This document shows positions 36,663 through 48,900 of a DNA stretch of 64,000 bases, one piece after another. The translations under genes and the position numbers were made by a program. The notes beneath the pieces are model-generated. The model did no database searches. It saw only the letters and a list, made by a program, of their open reading frames with translations, and had not been told where the DNA came from. How positions within the stretch are numbered: the stretch's first letter is position 1; every line of letters starts with the position of its first letter. Origin of the DNA: Closterium sp. NIES-65 (taxonomy: Eukaryota > Streptophyta > Zygnematophyceae > Desmidiales > Closteriaceae); contig CANXME010000303.1 in assembly GCA_948144175.1 (NCBI GenBank), positions 49,244 to 113,243 of the forward strand. Direction: 5' to 3'.

Positions 36663-39600
36663 ATGTCCAAGTGGCTCTCCCATCAACCGGCACAATCACA
36701 GCTGTTCTCTTCAACCTCGACGTGTGTGCGGATGCGCGACACGTGGCAAGACATGGCTCCAGGGTGCCCGGACGACACGTGGCGCGATTACAGCGTTCCG
36801 TTTGGAGACAATTCTACGTGCTCACAAGGATGGACGGACCTCCTTAGCATGCCTTGTCAGCCAAAAACCGTTCCACGTCAGCAAATTGACCCGCCTCGCC
36901 ATTTCCCTACGTCGACATGTCAATCAAACAGTCTCATTCTCCCTCGTCCTCCGTCGTTCACGCAGCCGAAGCAGTGGCCAGTTTTTCCCGCGCTTTTGCC
37001 AACCCGGGTCGATAATTCCTCCGACTTCTTATGCTCGCTCGCCGCAAACGACGCTGTAGTCGCCACTCGTCGGCAGCTATCTAAGACCCCGCCACTGCCG
37101 CCGTCGCTGCCGCCGTCGCTGCCGCCGCCGCTGCCGCTGCTGTCAACACTTCCCCTCAGTTCACCCGGGGAGTCTCACCATCCGCAGCTTAATCCGCGAA
37201 ATCCGCCGCGCAATCCGCTCAGTTCGCTTCCGCACGCTCCCGCTTCTCCCCGCGGTCCCCGCCTCAGCAGCAGCGGTGGCAGTAGCAGCAGCAATGGCAG
37301 CGGCGGGGATAGTTTCGCAAGCGACGGCGGAGAAGGCGGCGGATTGCGCAGCAGGCAGGGGGACGACGTGGAAGAAGAGGAGGAGGATAGTAGCGCGCAC
37401 CGGCGCGCAGCGCTAGACTTCGTGCTGGAGCTCGCCGGGCCGCAGATGGCGTCGCCGTCTGACGACCGTCGATTCCGATGGTGCCCTGATTCGCTGATCC
37501 CAGCCGACGAACTGCCTGTCGCCGCCTTCGCCGTGGATAGGTGAGTGTAGGCGCGATTGCAGTAGGTACGAACAGGTTAGTAGGTCAGGCAACAAGCGAT
37601 TGCATGTGAAGAGCCCCTCAGAAACCATTATTCCACTCTTTTGTCTGTTTCTTGATTTCAACAGGCGTATTTGCTCCCAACTTACCCTGGGCCTCCTTGT
37701 GTCCCTCTCCCACCTCCCATCTCGCCCCTCCGCCGCCATCCCCGGCAGGGACCTGACATTTGTGATGTGGAACCGACGAATGGCGAAGCTGACAGGCTGG
37801 AGCCGGGATGACGTGGCGCAGATGGGGAGGTTCCCGGGAAGGCTGCTGCGACCCGCGAAGGGGTCTGTGCACGAGTGAGTGGGGAGAGGAACTGGAGACG
37901 GTAGAAGAGGGAATTGGGGGAGGGGGAGAGAAGGGTGGGAGTGAAAGCAGGGAATATGTTGGTCAAATTGCTGGGCCGAGCCAAGTCAGCAGAGCCGTAA
38001 TTCTTTCCCATCATCTACTATTCTCCCTCGCTCCCCGCTCCCTCCCCATATCTCCGCCCCAACTTGCCTCGTAATGGACGCTCCCCTCTTTCGAGCAGTC
38101 CTTCATCAATATGTCTCCCTCTCCCTTTCTCCCTCGTCCTCTCTCCCATTCGCCTCCATTCCCAAGGCACGCGAGCGACGTGCTGCGTGACGCAATGCTG
38201 CGACCAGAGCCCATCAGCCAGACCATGCTGCTCGCCACGCGCTCTCAACGCGATACAGAATGCGACGCAGCATGCGACACAGAACGCGAAACAGAATGCG
38301 ATGCACGGCAGCAGGTGCTTCCGAGGCAAGAGCAGGCGCTGCTGAGGAAGGTGTTACCTGGCGAGGCGGCAACTGGACAGAGATTGCCCGAGCAATCGTC
38401 GCCTGGGCGGGAGGTGTGTGTGCAGGTGCACGCGTGCATGCGCACAGACGCCGTGGGGGCAGCCAACGGTGTGCTGTGCGTCGTCATGCCACTCCACACA
38501 CCCCCTCCCATGCCCACGCCCTCGCCCATGCCACTTCCTGTCACCGCACGTGCTGCTGTCACTCCACCTCGACCATCTGCTGCTGCTGCTGCTGCAGCCG
38601 GCACTGCTACTACAGCAGTCGCGACGGTGGCTGCTGCCCCCGTCGTTGCCGCTGCTGCTGGCTCGGCTCACGCTGGTGGGGAGCAGAGAGTTGCTTCGTG
38701 TGCAGCGATACAGCAGACGGACGGAGAGGGAGGAGCAGGAGTAAGAGAGCTGGAGGCAGGAGGGGGAGGGGACAACTGGGGACGGGGGTTTAGCAGCCAG
38801 GCCGGGGAGAATACACGAGAGGGTCACAGCAGTATATTCAGTCGCTGCAGTGGCAGCAGCAGTGGGGGGCTGAATAAGGGAGGTGCGGTTGGAAGGGAGG
38901 AGAGGGTGGGTGAGAAGAGGCGTGGCAGCAGACGCAGCAGCAAAGAGGAAAGGGACTTGCCTTGTCACTCCCCTGTCTCTCCTCGTTGCAACTCCCCTGT
39001 TTGTCTCTCCCCTTTCAGTCACTCCCGACCGTGCGATCTGATCACCTCGCCCGGATCCGACGGTGGTTATGGAGTCAAGAGGGTTGAGCGAGAATGGGCA
39101 ATGCAGGAAGAAGCGGGGAGAGAGGGGAACAGGGAGAGACCAAGTGTGAGAGTGAGAGTAAGCGTATGTGAAATGGACAGAAGAGATGGAATGGCATCAC
39201 CAGCGTCATCTCCACCACCAGCATCACCAGCACCAGCATCACCAGCAGCATCGCCAGAATCATCAGAATCGCCAGGCGACATTCCCGAGGGGGTGAGGGG
39301 ACCCCCGGAGCTGCACACGCCCAGGGAGATTCTCCCCTCTAGGGAGGTACTGGAGAGCAGCGGCGTGGGAGCGACACGCAGATTCCTCCCTTCCAATGCC
39401 TCGCACACCATCTCTTCCCATGCCGTCTCGTCTCACACGGTCTCACGCAACTCGAGTGCCTCCTCGTCTCAACCCTCACAAGCCCCCGAGTCACAAGCCC
39501 CCGTGCTAGAGAAGGTGAAGACACCCATGTCATCCTTGCCCATTCCACCTGCCCCGGTCCACCTTGTACCTGCAGCTGTAGACCCTAGGAGCGTCAGATG

Positions 39601-41964
39601 TACTCCTGCGCATCCTCTTTCCATTCCACCCGTACCTTGTGAGATGAAACCCCTGGCTCTGGACATGAAACGCTCGCCCAGGTTGCACTTTGACGAGAGT
39701 GAGTATGAGTTGAAACGCCAGGTTTGTGAGCTGGAGGCAGAACGGTTTCATCTGCTGTGTACTTCGCACTCCTCCAATCCCCAGTCACCGTCCTCGAGCA
39801 TTCTCTGTGTTCCGAATGTAACGGAAATGCGGTCTAAGATTGGAGTGAGCACGACTAGTGCTGCTCCTGCCACTCCTGGCTCTTCTGCTGTCGCTGTTGC
39901 TTCTGCTGCTCCTGCTGCTGCTGTTCCTATGGGTGCAGCTCCGGCTGATCCTCCTGCTGCTGTTACTACTCCTGTTGCTCCTACCCCCGCTCCTGCTGGT
40001 GCATCTCCTGCTGCTCCTTCTCCTGCCAATGCCCCTGCTGCAGCAGAAGCACCGATCCAGCCTGCAGCAGCGAGTCAGCCCGGGGCAGTGGGGCACGGTG
40101 CAGGCGGGAGGCAGCGTGAGGGTCTGCCAGCCATTCGCGTGCAGCGGCGGCGAGCAGCTGATGTGCTGCGCCCTGCCGGTGCTACCGCTGAGAGATGCAG
40201 CAGCAACGGGGGCGAGAGGACGTTTGGAGGGGAGGGAAGCGCGCAACGAGAGCAGGGGAAAGGGAAGGGGACGGGTAATTTCCTCCTTGACAGAAGCAAC
40301 CCCTTGTTGACGCCTGTGCAGCTGCTGTCGCCTCTGGCCCACTCCCCATACCCTCTCCTCTCTCCCCGGTGGGAACCTGACGCCCTTCTACTGCAGTCCT
40401 CTGCTGCCCTGTCACCGACAGCCAATGTTTGCCCGGCTTTAACTGCTGGTGGGGATGATGATGGTGATGCTGCTGCTGCTGCTGCTGCTGGTGCTGGGAA
40501 TGGTGATGGTGCTGCGTCAGAGATTGCAGAAGGGTTGGAAAGGGCCGAGGCAGCATCAGAAGGAGCAGGAGCAGCAGCAGCAACAGCAGCAGCAGGTGTA
40601 ACAGCAGCAGTATGCAATACCGGTAGTGCTAGAAACATGCTGGTGGATGGGAAGCGAGAGAGAGCCAGCTGTATGCTTGCAACCGACAGACTAGCAACTG
40701 GCACGACTGCCTTCTTATCTGCTGACATGCCCTCATCAGCCGCCTTCCCCCCATCAGCTCCAATACCCTCCTCCCATGCCCCGTCTTCCCAGACCACCTC
40801 GTTGCCACTGTCTACCTCTCTCTGTGTTCGTGCGCTGGTGGCTGACGGGGCAACAGGTGGCGGCGCGGGATTGGGGCTGGTGGGCGCGCTGCACAACGAC
40901 CTGCCGCAGCAGCTGGAGCGGTGTGGCTTCGATGTTGTCACGGCGGGTACAGTCACAGAAGCTGTGCGACGATTTCAACAGTCTGTGTGCGACCTGCCAC
41001 CTGATGAGACAGTGCAACAACGCGACGGGTTTGAAGAGAGCAATGGGAGTGGGGGAAGCAAGCAACAGCTAAAGGAAGCTTCCGCAGACGAGTCACCACT
41101 TGACCAGCGGCCAGCATCAGGAGAAGGAGTTCAAGAGGGTGTGGCATCAAGTGACAAGAGTATGGCAGTGGTTGCACAGGAGGCAGGAGTGAAGCCAGAG
41201 GCGCCCTTCTCTCTTGTGGTCATGGAGCTGGAGGTGAGCCACGCAGCATGGTTGTCCACATGTGGGTGCCTTGCGTATTTACAGTGGCGTTTCACTTCTG
41301 TTTTGTGAAGTTTTTTAGGTGCCTCAGAAACAGACATCTCACATGCTTCGTGGTTTTTGGAGGATTGGAATTCTAAATTCGTGTTTTATGCTGTGCTGGT
41401 GAGCAGGCCATGGCACATGATGGCTTCGCATGCATCCGCAGCATTCGCGATGCCGAGGGGAGACGGCACGCAGGGAAGGTCAGGAATGGGGAAGACTGTG
41501 CTGATGCTGATGCTGATGCTGATGGTAACCAGTTTCCAGGGGTTGGTGCTGCTGAGCCTGATGCTGGTGGTTGTTTGAGTGGCGCTGAGGCAAACACAGA
41601 ACGATCAGCAGCAGCAGCAGTAGCAATCAGCAGCCCAGTAGAAGCAGCAGCATTAGCAGGAGCAGCTGGAGTGGTTGCTTCTGATTCACTACAGGAAAGT
41701 TCAGGGGGTGTGTATCCTGTTTCACGCACGGTCGTTATAGCGGTGGCGAATATGAACAGGTGGGACTTGGCAGGGCTGGACCAAGCCATGCAGCAGTGCA
41801 TGCATGCGGGCGTGGATGCTGTGGTTCCCCGCACAATGAACCGCCAGCAGTTGAAGTCGGTGCTCAGAAAGCTGGGCGTCAGGGGCAAGTACGTGTTGGT
41901 GCCGAATTCCCTGCCCCGTGCCATGTCTGGCGCTGTGCATAATCCCCTCAATTTGTCTAGGTAG
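36663..41964 (+). CDS. PAS domain plus C-terminal pseudo-receiver protein
   Basis: Exons: 36663-37540, 37749-37874, 38167-41233, 41407-41964; phases agree, giving 1542 residues. The start is the first ATG of the open frame; an ATG at 36732 is an alternative. A PAS domain spans about 281-445: PVAAFAVDRDLTFVMWNRRM, LTGWSRDDV, and after an insert ANGVLCVVMPL. A long Ala/Pro/Ser-rich middle follows. A receiver-like fold begins near 1221 (RALVADG). Its phospho-acceptor loop reads VVMELEAMAHDG, with Glu (about 1352) where receivers have Asp. It ends with TVVIAVANMN and GVDAVVPRTMNRQQL, where the usual Lys-Pro is Arg-Thr. Long inserts split the receiver. No histidine-kinase catalytic domain is visible. 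This looks like a light, redox or clock-type regulator with a non-phosphorylatable receiver; the role is inference. Its introns carry no exon echoes. Confidence 0.75.
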
Positions 41965-42645
41965 CGTAATGTGCAAAACATGTATGTGCACATTAGTAAC
42001 TCTGTAAGGTTGAATGTAATAATGTTATCATGAACTCTGTAACAGCAGGTGAAAAGGCAGGTCTCTAATCCAGTTTGCTTGTTGGCAGTTCGTTCCGTCA
42101 ACACCTTGACGGTCGTCGCTGCGCGCCACACATGTCCTCTGGCGAGGCGACGCATCTGTTCCACCTTTCACGACAGGCGTGAAACTGGAACTGTGGGCTG
42201 TCTGTCAGGGTTTGTCCTTGTAAAAGCAATGTGCTTCTTCTGCTAATATCGAATATATTCTACGTTGATTACAGTGGTACGTGTGGGTGGGAGTGAATTG
42301 CCTATGGCTGTCATAAATTCACCATCAAGTTTCCAAAACAGCAAGACAGCCGTTCCTTGTTGTCGCCTAAGCCTGCTAGTCCTAAGGCCCAGACATATCA
42401 GTGCACGGTTCGTTTGACGCGGTTTATTACGGTCACACCACGTTTGAGAGCGGTTTTCAAATTCCACCGCTTTAGACCATTGCGCACCAAAAATGAACCA
42501 CGAACGGATATGACTCGACCTAAACAGCAGCATAGCCCGGCCAGAGCAGGGTAGAATTCGCGTTTTCTGTGCTGTCAAGCCAACTGCCAGGCATCGCGCT
42601 TCAGTTTTCGAAGACCTGCTGTCACGCAACGAATGGCCGACCTGG
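41965..42645. other. Intergenic spacer
   Basis: 3' flank of the PAS gene and upstream region of the PSI-like gene. No gene, transposon end or tandem array is seen. Confidence 0.5.
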
Positions 42646-42652
42646 TATAAAA
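42646..42652 (+). promoter_or_regulatory. Possible TATA box of the PSI-like gene
   Basis: TATAAAA, 294 bp upstream of the ATG at 42946. The position would leave a 5' UTR of roughly 260 bases. This rests on sequence alone. Confidence 0.35.
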
Positions 42653-42945
42653 CCTACTGAGAGACTGTCTCATCTCCTCGGTTTCGTTTTTCAATGCAGT
42701 TCTGTTTCAGTCCGTTTTGTTGAACTCGTCAGATAGGCTCGACGACGCGCCAGCGAGTCCGCATTTCACGTATCGTTACTCTCGTTTGAAGTTTGCGAGT
42801 CAGATAGTCTGCGTTCTTCGACGGCTGCACTCAACCGATTCAAACCATTATGACGTATAAAGCGACCCAACATACTTAGGTTAGAAAATGATAGTCTCCG
42901 TATTCTCATTACCACGCACTAGAATGCCTCAATAGCTTGTGTTAC

Positions 42946-45900
42946 ATGGGTAACCAGGTCAGTGTGATCGACACGTTAGTAAACGCGGAGTTTCCACCAA
43001 TCAACGATACTGGTTCTAATAGCCTAGTAAGGAAACCAGCAGTATCGGGGATTACCAACTCCAAAAGCAGCAGCAGCGTCAGCACCCTATCCGCTACCAG
43101 CACTAGCAGCAGCAGCAATGGCGGTGGTAGCAGCAACGCTACGAGCAGCAGCACGGGCACCAGCAATGGCGGTGACATTGGTGGCGTATGCAGCTGCAGC
43201 GTTACCAGCACCGCCGAAAGCGGCGGCGGTAGTGGTGGCACTGGCGGAGGCGGAGTGAGGAGCATCGCGTGCAGCGATCTCAGCCGTCCGATGGGCATCT
43301 TGGCGTTCGAGGTGGCGGGGCTGATGCACCGGGTCCTGGATCTCTGGAGCCAATTGGAGCCCGGACACGTGGCAGAGCTGAGGCAGCAGCTTCAGGTGCG
43401 CAGTGGCGGATGAAGCTCGAGGCTGCTTTTCACAACACATGGAAAGCCACGGACAATTTCTGTTACTGAGGAGCGTTCAAACAGGACAACAAGCTGAAAC
43501 TGAGAGGAATGCTTTTCAACAACAAGCTACTTTTGCGGAACCGGTTACATCTAAGTAAACTTATCCGTGCGTGTGTGTGCGCGTGTGCTGTGTCCACCTG
43601 TGCGCGTGTGCTGTGTCCCGTGTTGTGCATGCATGGTGGGGGCAGAGTGAGAACCTGGAGAGACTGGGAGTGGGTGACTTCACCTTCCGGTGGCGCATGG
43701 CAGGTGAGACAAGTCAAGAAGGGGTTGGGAGCTTTGCTTATGGTTAAGTAGGGGTTTGGTCAGCAGCCAAAACGGGGTGGCATTTTTCTAGCAGTCAGAA
43801 ATGGGTTGGGATTGCCAAACGGTTTTGTTGGGTTAGAAGCTGACCTGCAACTTTTAAGAGCCATTCGAAGTAACTAACTCCTTCCTCTCTACGATTCTCC
43901 CCACTCTCGTTCGAGCCATCCCCACCCACCCCACCCATTTCCACCGATTTCCACCTCCCAGGCCTAGAGTATTCCAACGAGCTGCTACTGCTGACAGCTG
44001 GGGTGGCGGCATTGGCTCGGCAAAGTGGGGGGGCGGTGGGGGGGCAGGTGCAGCAGGTGCTGAGAGCGCATGCGAGGAGGAAGGAGAAGAGGGAGAAGGC
44101 CGTGGGGAAGGCAGAGGCGGATGAAGTTATGAGGTGAGGAGGGGGGAGAAGGAGGGGGAGGGGAGGAAAGGGGAGCAGGGGGGTGTAAAATGGCAGAAGG
44201 CGGGGTAAAGGAGAAAGTGAGTGTTGGGGGGGAGAGTAAGTCTGATGGGGGGCCCAGGCAGCAGCTGCAGCACGTGCTGAGGGCACATGCAAGGAGGAGG
44301 GAGGAGATAGAGAAGGCCGTGGGGAAGGCAGAGGGGATGTAGTGATGAGGCGATGGCGAAAGGGTGGGGAGGAGTGGGGGGTTGCAGAGGGAAGCTTAAA
44401 GGCAGAACCACAGGGTACAAGGGCGAACTTGTTAACTTGCATTTGTATGCGTGCATGTGTGTGTAGGCATTTGTGTGTGTGCACTTGTGTGTGTGCATGT
44501 GTGTGTGTACATGCATGTTTGTGTGTGCATCTGTACCCGATACTGTACATGTGCATGTGCATGTGAATGTGCATATTCAGGTTCCTGCGAGACCATCTGG
44601 GGCCAACGGGCATTCTGAAGCGCGAGATGGAGGCACTGGATGAAGCCATTGCCAGGTGAGTTTGAAGGTATGGCAAGGTGAGGTGAAGGGATTGAGAGGG
44701 GTTATGGAAGGTCGAGTCCTCTCAGAGGGCCCACATGCATACTGAAGCGAGAATGGAAGCTCTGGATGAGGCCATTGCCAGGTGGGTGGGGATCGGCATA
44801 GCGAGTAAGGGTGCCTTTCTTTTTGTGGGTCCAGCTGCTTGCTTGCTTGCTTGCCTGCTTGCTTGCACATGTGAGTTACCCTGCGACTGGTAACCAAAAC
44901 TACAGTGGTCTTCCTTCCTCCTTCCATCACCCGCTACCTGCCCTTCGTTCGCGCCATCATGCTGCACCACTCCACACCCCCTGAAACCCCTTTTTTTCCT
45001 CGTGCTAACCTGCCAAAAGCTCCCTTATCAACAAACCCCTCGCTCCCCACTCACCCCCTCACACCTCTGCACACCCCCCCCACTGAGCTCATCCGCTGCT
45101 TACCCCTTCGTGCCCTAACTTCCTCCCCACCCCCCCACTTCCCCCTTTCCCCCCCCTTTCCCTCACCTTTCCCCTCTTTCCCCACTTTCCCCCTACCCTT
45201 TTTTCCCCCCTTTTCCCCCCTCTCCCATCAGCACGTCATCTTACAGCGATGCATACTCGTTTGAGGACAATCAACCCACACATACTTATTCTGATGACTG
45301 CTGTCCTTGTCTTGTCTTGTCCCCCTCAACCCCCTCTCCGTTTCCTTGCCTCCCCATCAGCACGTCATCTGAGGGCGATGCATACTCGTTTGAGGATACG
45401 CGGCCCACACAGTCGTACCCCGAGGAATACTTCGTCACCCAGGCAAGATTGGGTGGCATTGAATGGCATTGAATGGCACTGGTGGCATTGGATGGCATCG
45501 GATGGCATTGAATGTCATTGAATGGCACTGGATGGCATCGGATGGCATTGAATGTCATTGAATGGCACTGGATGGCATCGGATGGCATTGAATGTCATTG
45601 AATGGCACTGGATGGCATCGGATGGCATTGAATGTCATTGAATGGCACTGGATGGCATCGGATGGCCTTGAATGTCATTGAATGGCACTGGATGGCATTG
45701 GGCGGTGGATGGCATTGGGTGCATTAGATTAGATGGCCTTGCGTGGCGTTGGGTGGCATTGGATGGCATTGATTGGCATTGATTGGTGCACAACAGCACA
45801 CATCATGCTATGCATCCAATATTGCCGCCCACCCACCCATGCGCAACCATGCCCACCCATGTCCACGCATGCGCAATCATGTGCACCCATGCGCAATCAT

Positions 45901-48900
45901 GTGCACCCATGCGCAATCATGTGCACCCATGCGCACTCATGTGCACCCATGCGCAATCATGTGCACCCATGCGCACTCATGTGCACCCATGCGCACTCAT
46001 GTGCACCCATGCGCAATCATGTGCACCCATGCGCAATCATGTGCACCCATGCGCACTCATGTGCACCCATGCGCACTCATGTGCACCCATGCGCAATCAT
46101 GTGCACCCATGCGCAATCATGTGCACCCATGCGCAATCATGTGCACCCATGCGCAATCATGTGCACCCATGCGCAATCATGCGCACCCATGCGCAATCAT
46201 GCGCACCCATTCGCACCCATGTGCAACCATGCAGGGGCAGAAGGTGCAGCAGCTGCAGAGGAGCTCCCTATGGTCGCACAGCCTTGAGAGAATGGCCAAG
46301 GTGGGTTCTTCGGCTCCTTCTGCTTCTTCTCTTCTGCTCCCTCCCTCTTTTTCCTCTGCTTCCTCTGCTTCTGCTGCTCCCGCTGCTCCCTCCCACTGCT
46401 CTCTCTGTCTGGGATGTTCCTAATCCATCCCTTCCTGGGTGCTTCTTCAGCTGCCGCTTCATTTTGGATTGGAATGCTTGCTTGAAAACACCGAAATCTC
46501 CTTTTGAAGTAACAATGATCTCGTGACCGCTTCATTGTATTACGCTTGCTTAGTTGCTTGTATGTACATAGTTGCTTGCTTCACCGCTTTGTTGGAATGT
46601 CTTCTATTTTCATCACTTCATCCAACCTTCTTCCCTGTCTGACCCGATTCCGCTCGTCTTTCAACTATCAACAGACCCTGGCGGTGGCGGTCGGCATTCT
46701 TTGGCAGCATCTGAGGGAGGTGTATGGGTGGCCGGACCCCATAGGGCCAGACGACCTGGAGGGCACAGTGGGGCAGGCGGGGCTGCCCATGCTGTACGCG
46801 CGTGTGCTAGCTGCTGTCAGTCAGTTGGCTGTTACCATGCCTGGGACCCCTGCTTTCACAGACAAGAGGTGAGCGGGTAGCATGGGTTTTCGGCTCTCCC
46901 CTACTATCCCCTCCGGCGGTGACCTGGTGGGCGCAATGGGGCAGGCAGGGCTGCCCATGCTGTACGCGCGCGCATGTGCTGAGCCAAAGCAAACGAGCAT
47001 CTCACCCTTCTGCCCTCCCCCGTTTCCTTTCCCCCCCACAGGAAAGAACTCTACGCCATGCTCCCCACGTTCATTCGCCACCAACTGCACTCAATCGCCT
47101 TCGCGTCTGCCTGCCATCCCTCCCAACTGCCCGAAACCCCCTGCTCTCCCCACCTTACCCCCCGAAACCCCCTGCTCTCCCCACCTTACCCCCCGAAACC
47201 CCCTGCTCTCCCCACCCTATCCCTCCCAGGAAGGACCTCTATCTCATGCTCCCCACATTCATTCGCCACCAGCTGCACTCCCGCCTGCGTGTGTCCCGGC
47301 GGCGCCCCCTGGACGAGGTGCTGCTGGGGGAGCTGCGCCAGCTGGCAGCGCAGATGTTCTGCTGGCTCATGCCCTTCAGCCAGGCCACGCTGCAGTGGGT
47401 CAATGACCGTTCCCACAGTGCAAGAGTGGCGGGGCGGCAGAGAGTGCTTCTGGTGCAGGTGGGTGTCAGGGTGGGGGGAAGTGGGGGGGGATGGGAGCGC
47501 ACAGTAGGGCAGCTGGCAGCGCAGATAGTCTGCTGGCTCATGCGCATCTCCTAGGCCACCCTGCAGTGGGTCAACGATCGCTCTCACAGCGACTATTGAG
47601 TCGACTCAAAAGTGGGTCAATGATCGCTCGCACAGCGACTATTGAGTCGACTCAAAAGTGGGTCAATGATCGCTCGCACAGCGACTATTGAGTCGACTCA
47701 AAAGTGGGTCAATGATCGCTCTCACAGCGACTATTGAGTCGACTCAAAAGTGGGTCAATGATCGCTCGCACAGCGACTATTGAGTCGACTCAAAAGTGGG
47801 TCAATGATCGCTCGCACAGCGACTATTGAGTCGACTCAAAAGTGGGTCAATGATCGCTCGCACAGCGACTATTGAGTCGACTCAAAAGTGGGTCAATGAT
47901 CGCTCGCACAGCGACTATTGAGTCGACTCAAAAGTGGGTCAATGATCGCTCGCACAGCGACTATTGAGTCGACTCAAAAGTGGGTCAATGATCGCTCGCA
48001 CAGCGACTATTGAGTCGACTCAAAAGTGGGTCAATGATCGTTCGCACAGCGACTATTGAGTCGACTCAAAAGTGGGTCAATGATCGCTCGCACAGCGACT
48101 ATTGAGTCGACTCAAAAGTGGGTCAATGATCGCTCGCACAGCGACTATTGAGTCGACTCAAAAGTGGGTCAATGATCGCTCGCACAGCGACTATTGAGTC
48201 GACTCAAAAGTGGGTCAATGATCGCTCGCACAGCGACTATTGAGTCGACTCAAAAGTGGGTCAATGATCGCTCGCACAATGACTATTGAGTCGACTCAAA
48301 AGTGGGTCAATGATCGCTCGCACAGCGACTATTGAGTCGACTCAAAAGTGGGTCAATGATCGCTCGCACAGCGACTATTGAGTCGATTCAAAAGTGGGTC
48401 AATGATCGCTCGCACAGCGACTATTGAGTCGACTCAAAAGTGGGTCAATGATCGCTCGCACAGCGACTATTGAGTCGACTCAAAAGTGGGTCAATGATCG
48501 CTCGCACAGCGACTATTGAGTCGACTCAAAAGTGGGTCAATGATCGCTCGCACAGCGACTATTGAGTCGACTCAAAAGTGGGTCAATGATCGCTCGCACA
48601 GCGACTATTGAGTCGACTCAAAAGTGGGTCAATGATCGCTCGCACAGCGACTATTGAGTCGACTCAAAAGTGGGTCAATGATCGCTCTCACAGCGACTAT
48701 TGAGTCGACTCAAAAGTGGGTCAATGATCGCTCTCACAGCGACTATTGAGTCGACTCAAAAGTGGGTCAACGATCGCTCTCACGGCGACTATTGAGTCGA
48801 CTCAAAAGTGGGTCAATGATCGCTCTCACAGCGCCAGGGTGGCGGGGCAACAGCGCGGGCTGCTCGTGCAGGTGGGTGTGGGTGTGGGCGTGGGAGGGGC

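Noticed and set aside
47596-48830. CRISPR-like appearance of regularly spaced repeats
   Set aside because: Units are directly adjacent with no unique spacers, the locus lies in a eukaryotic intron, and half of the unit is an exon fragment.
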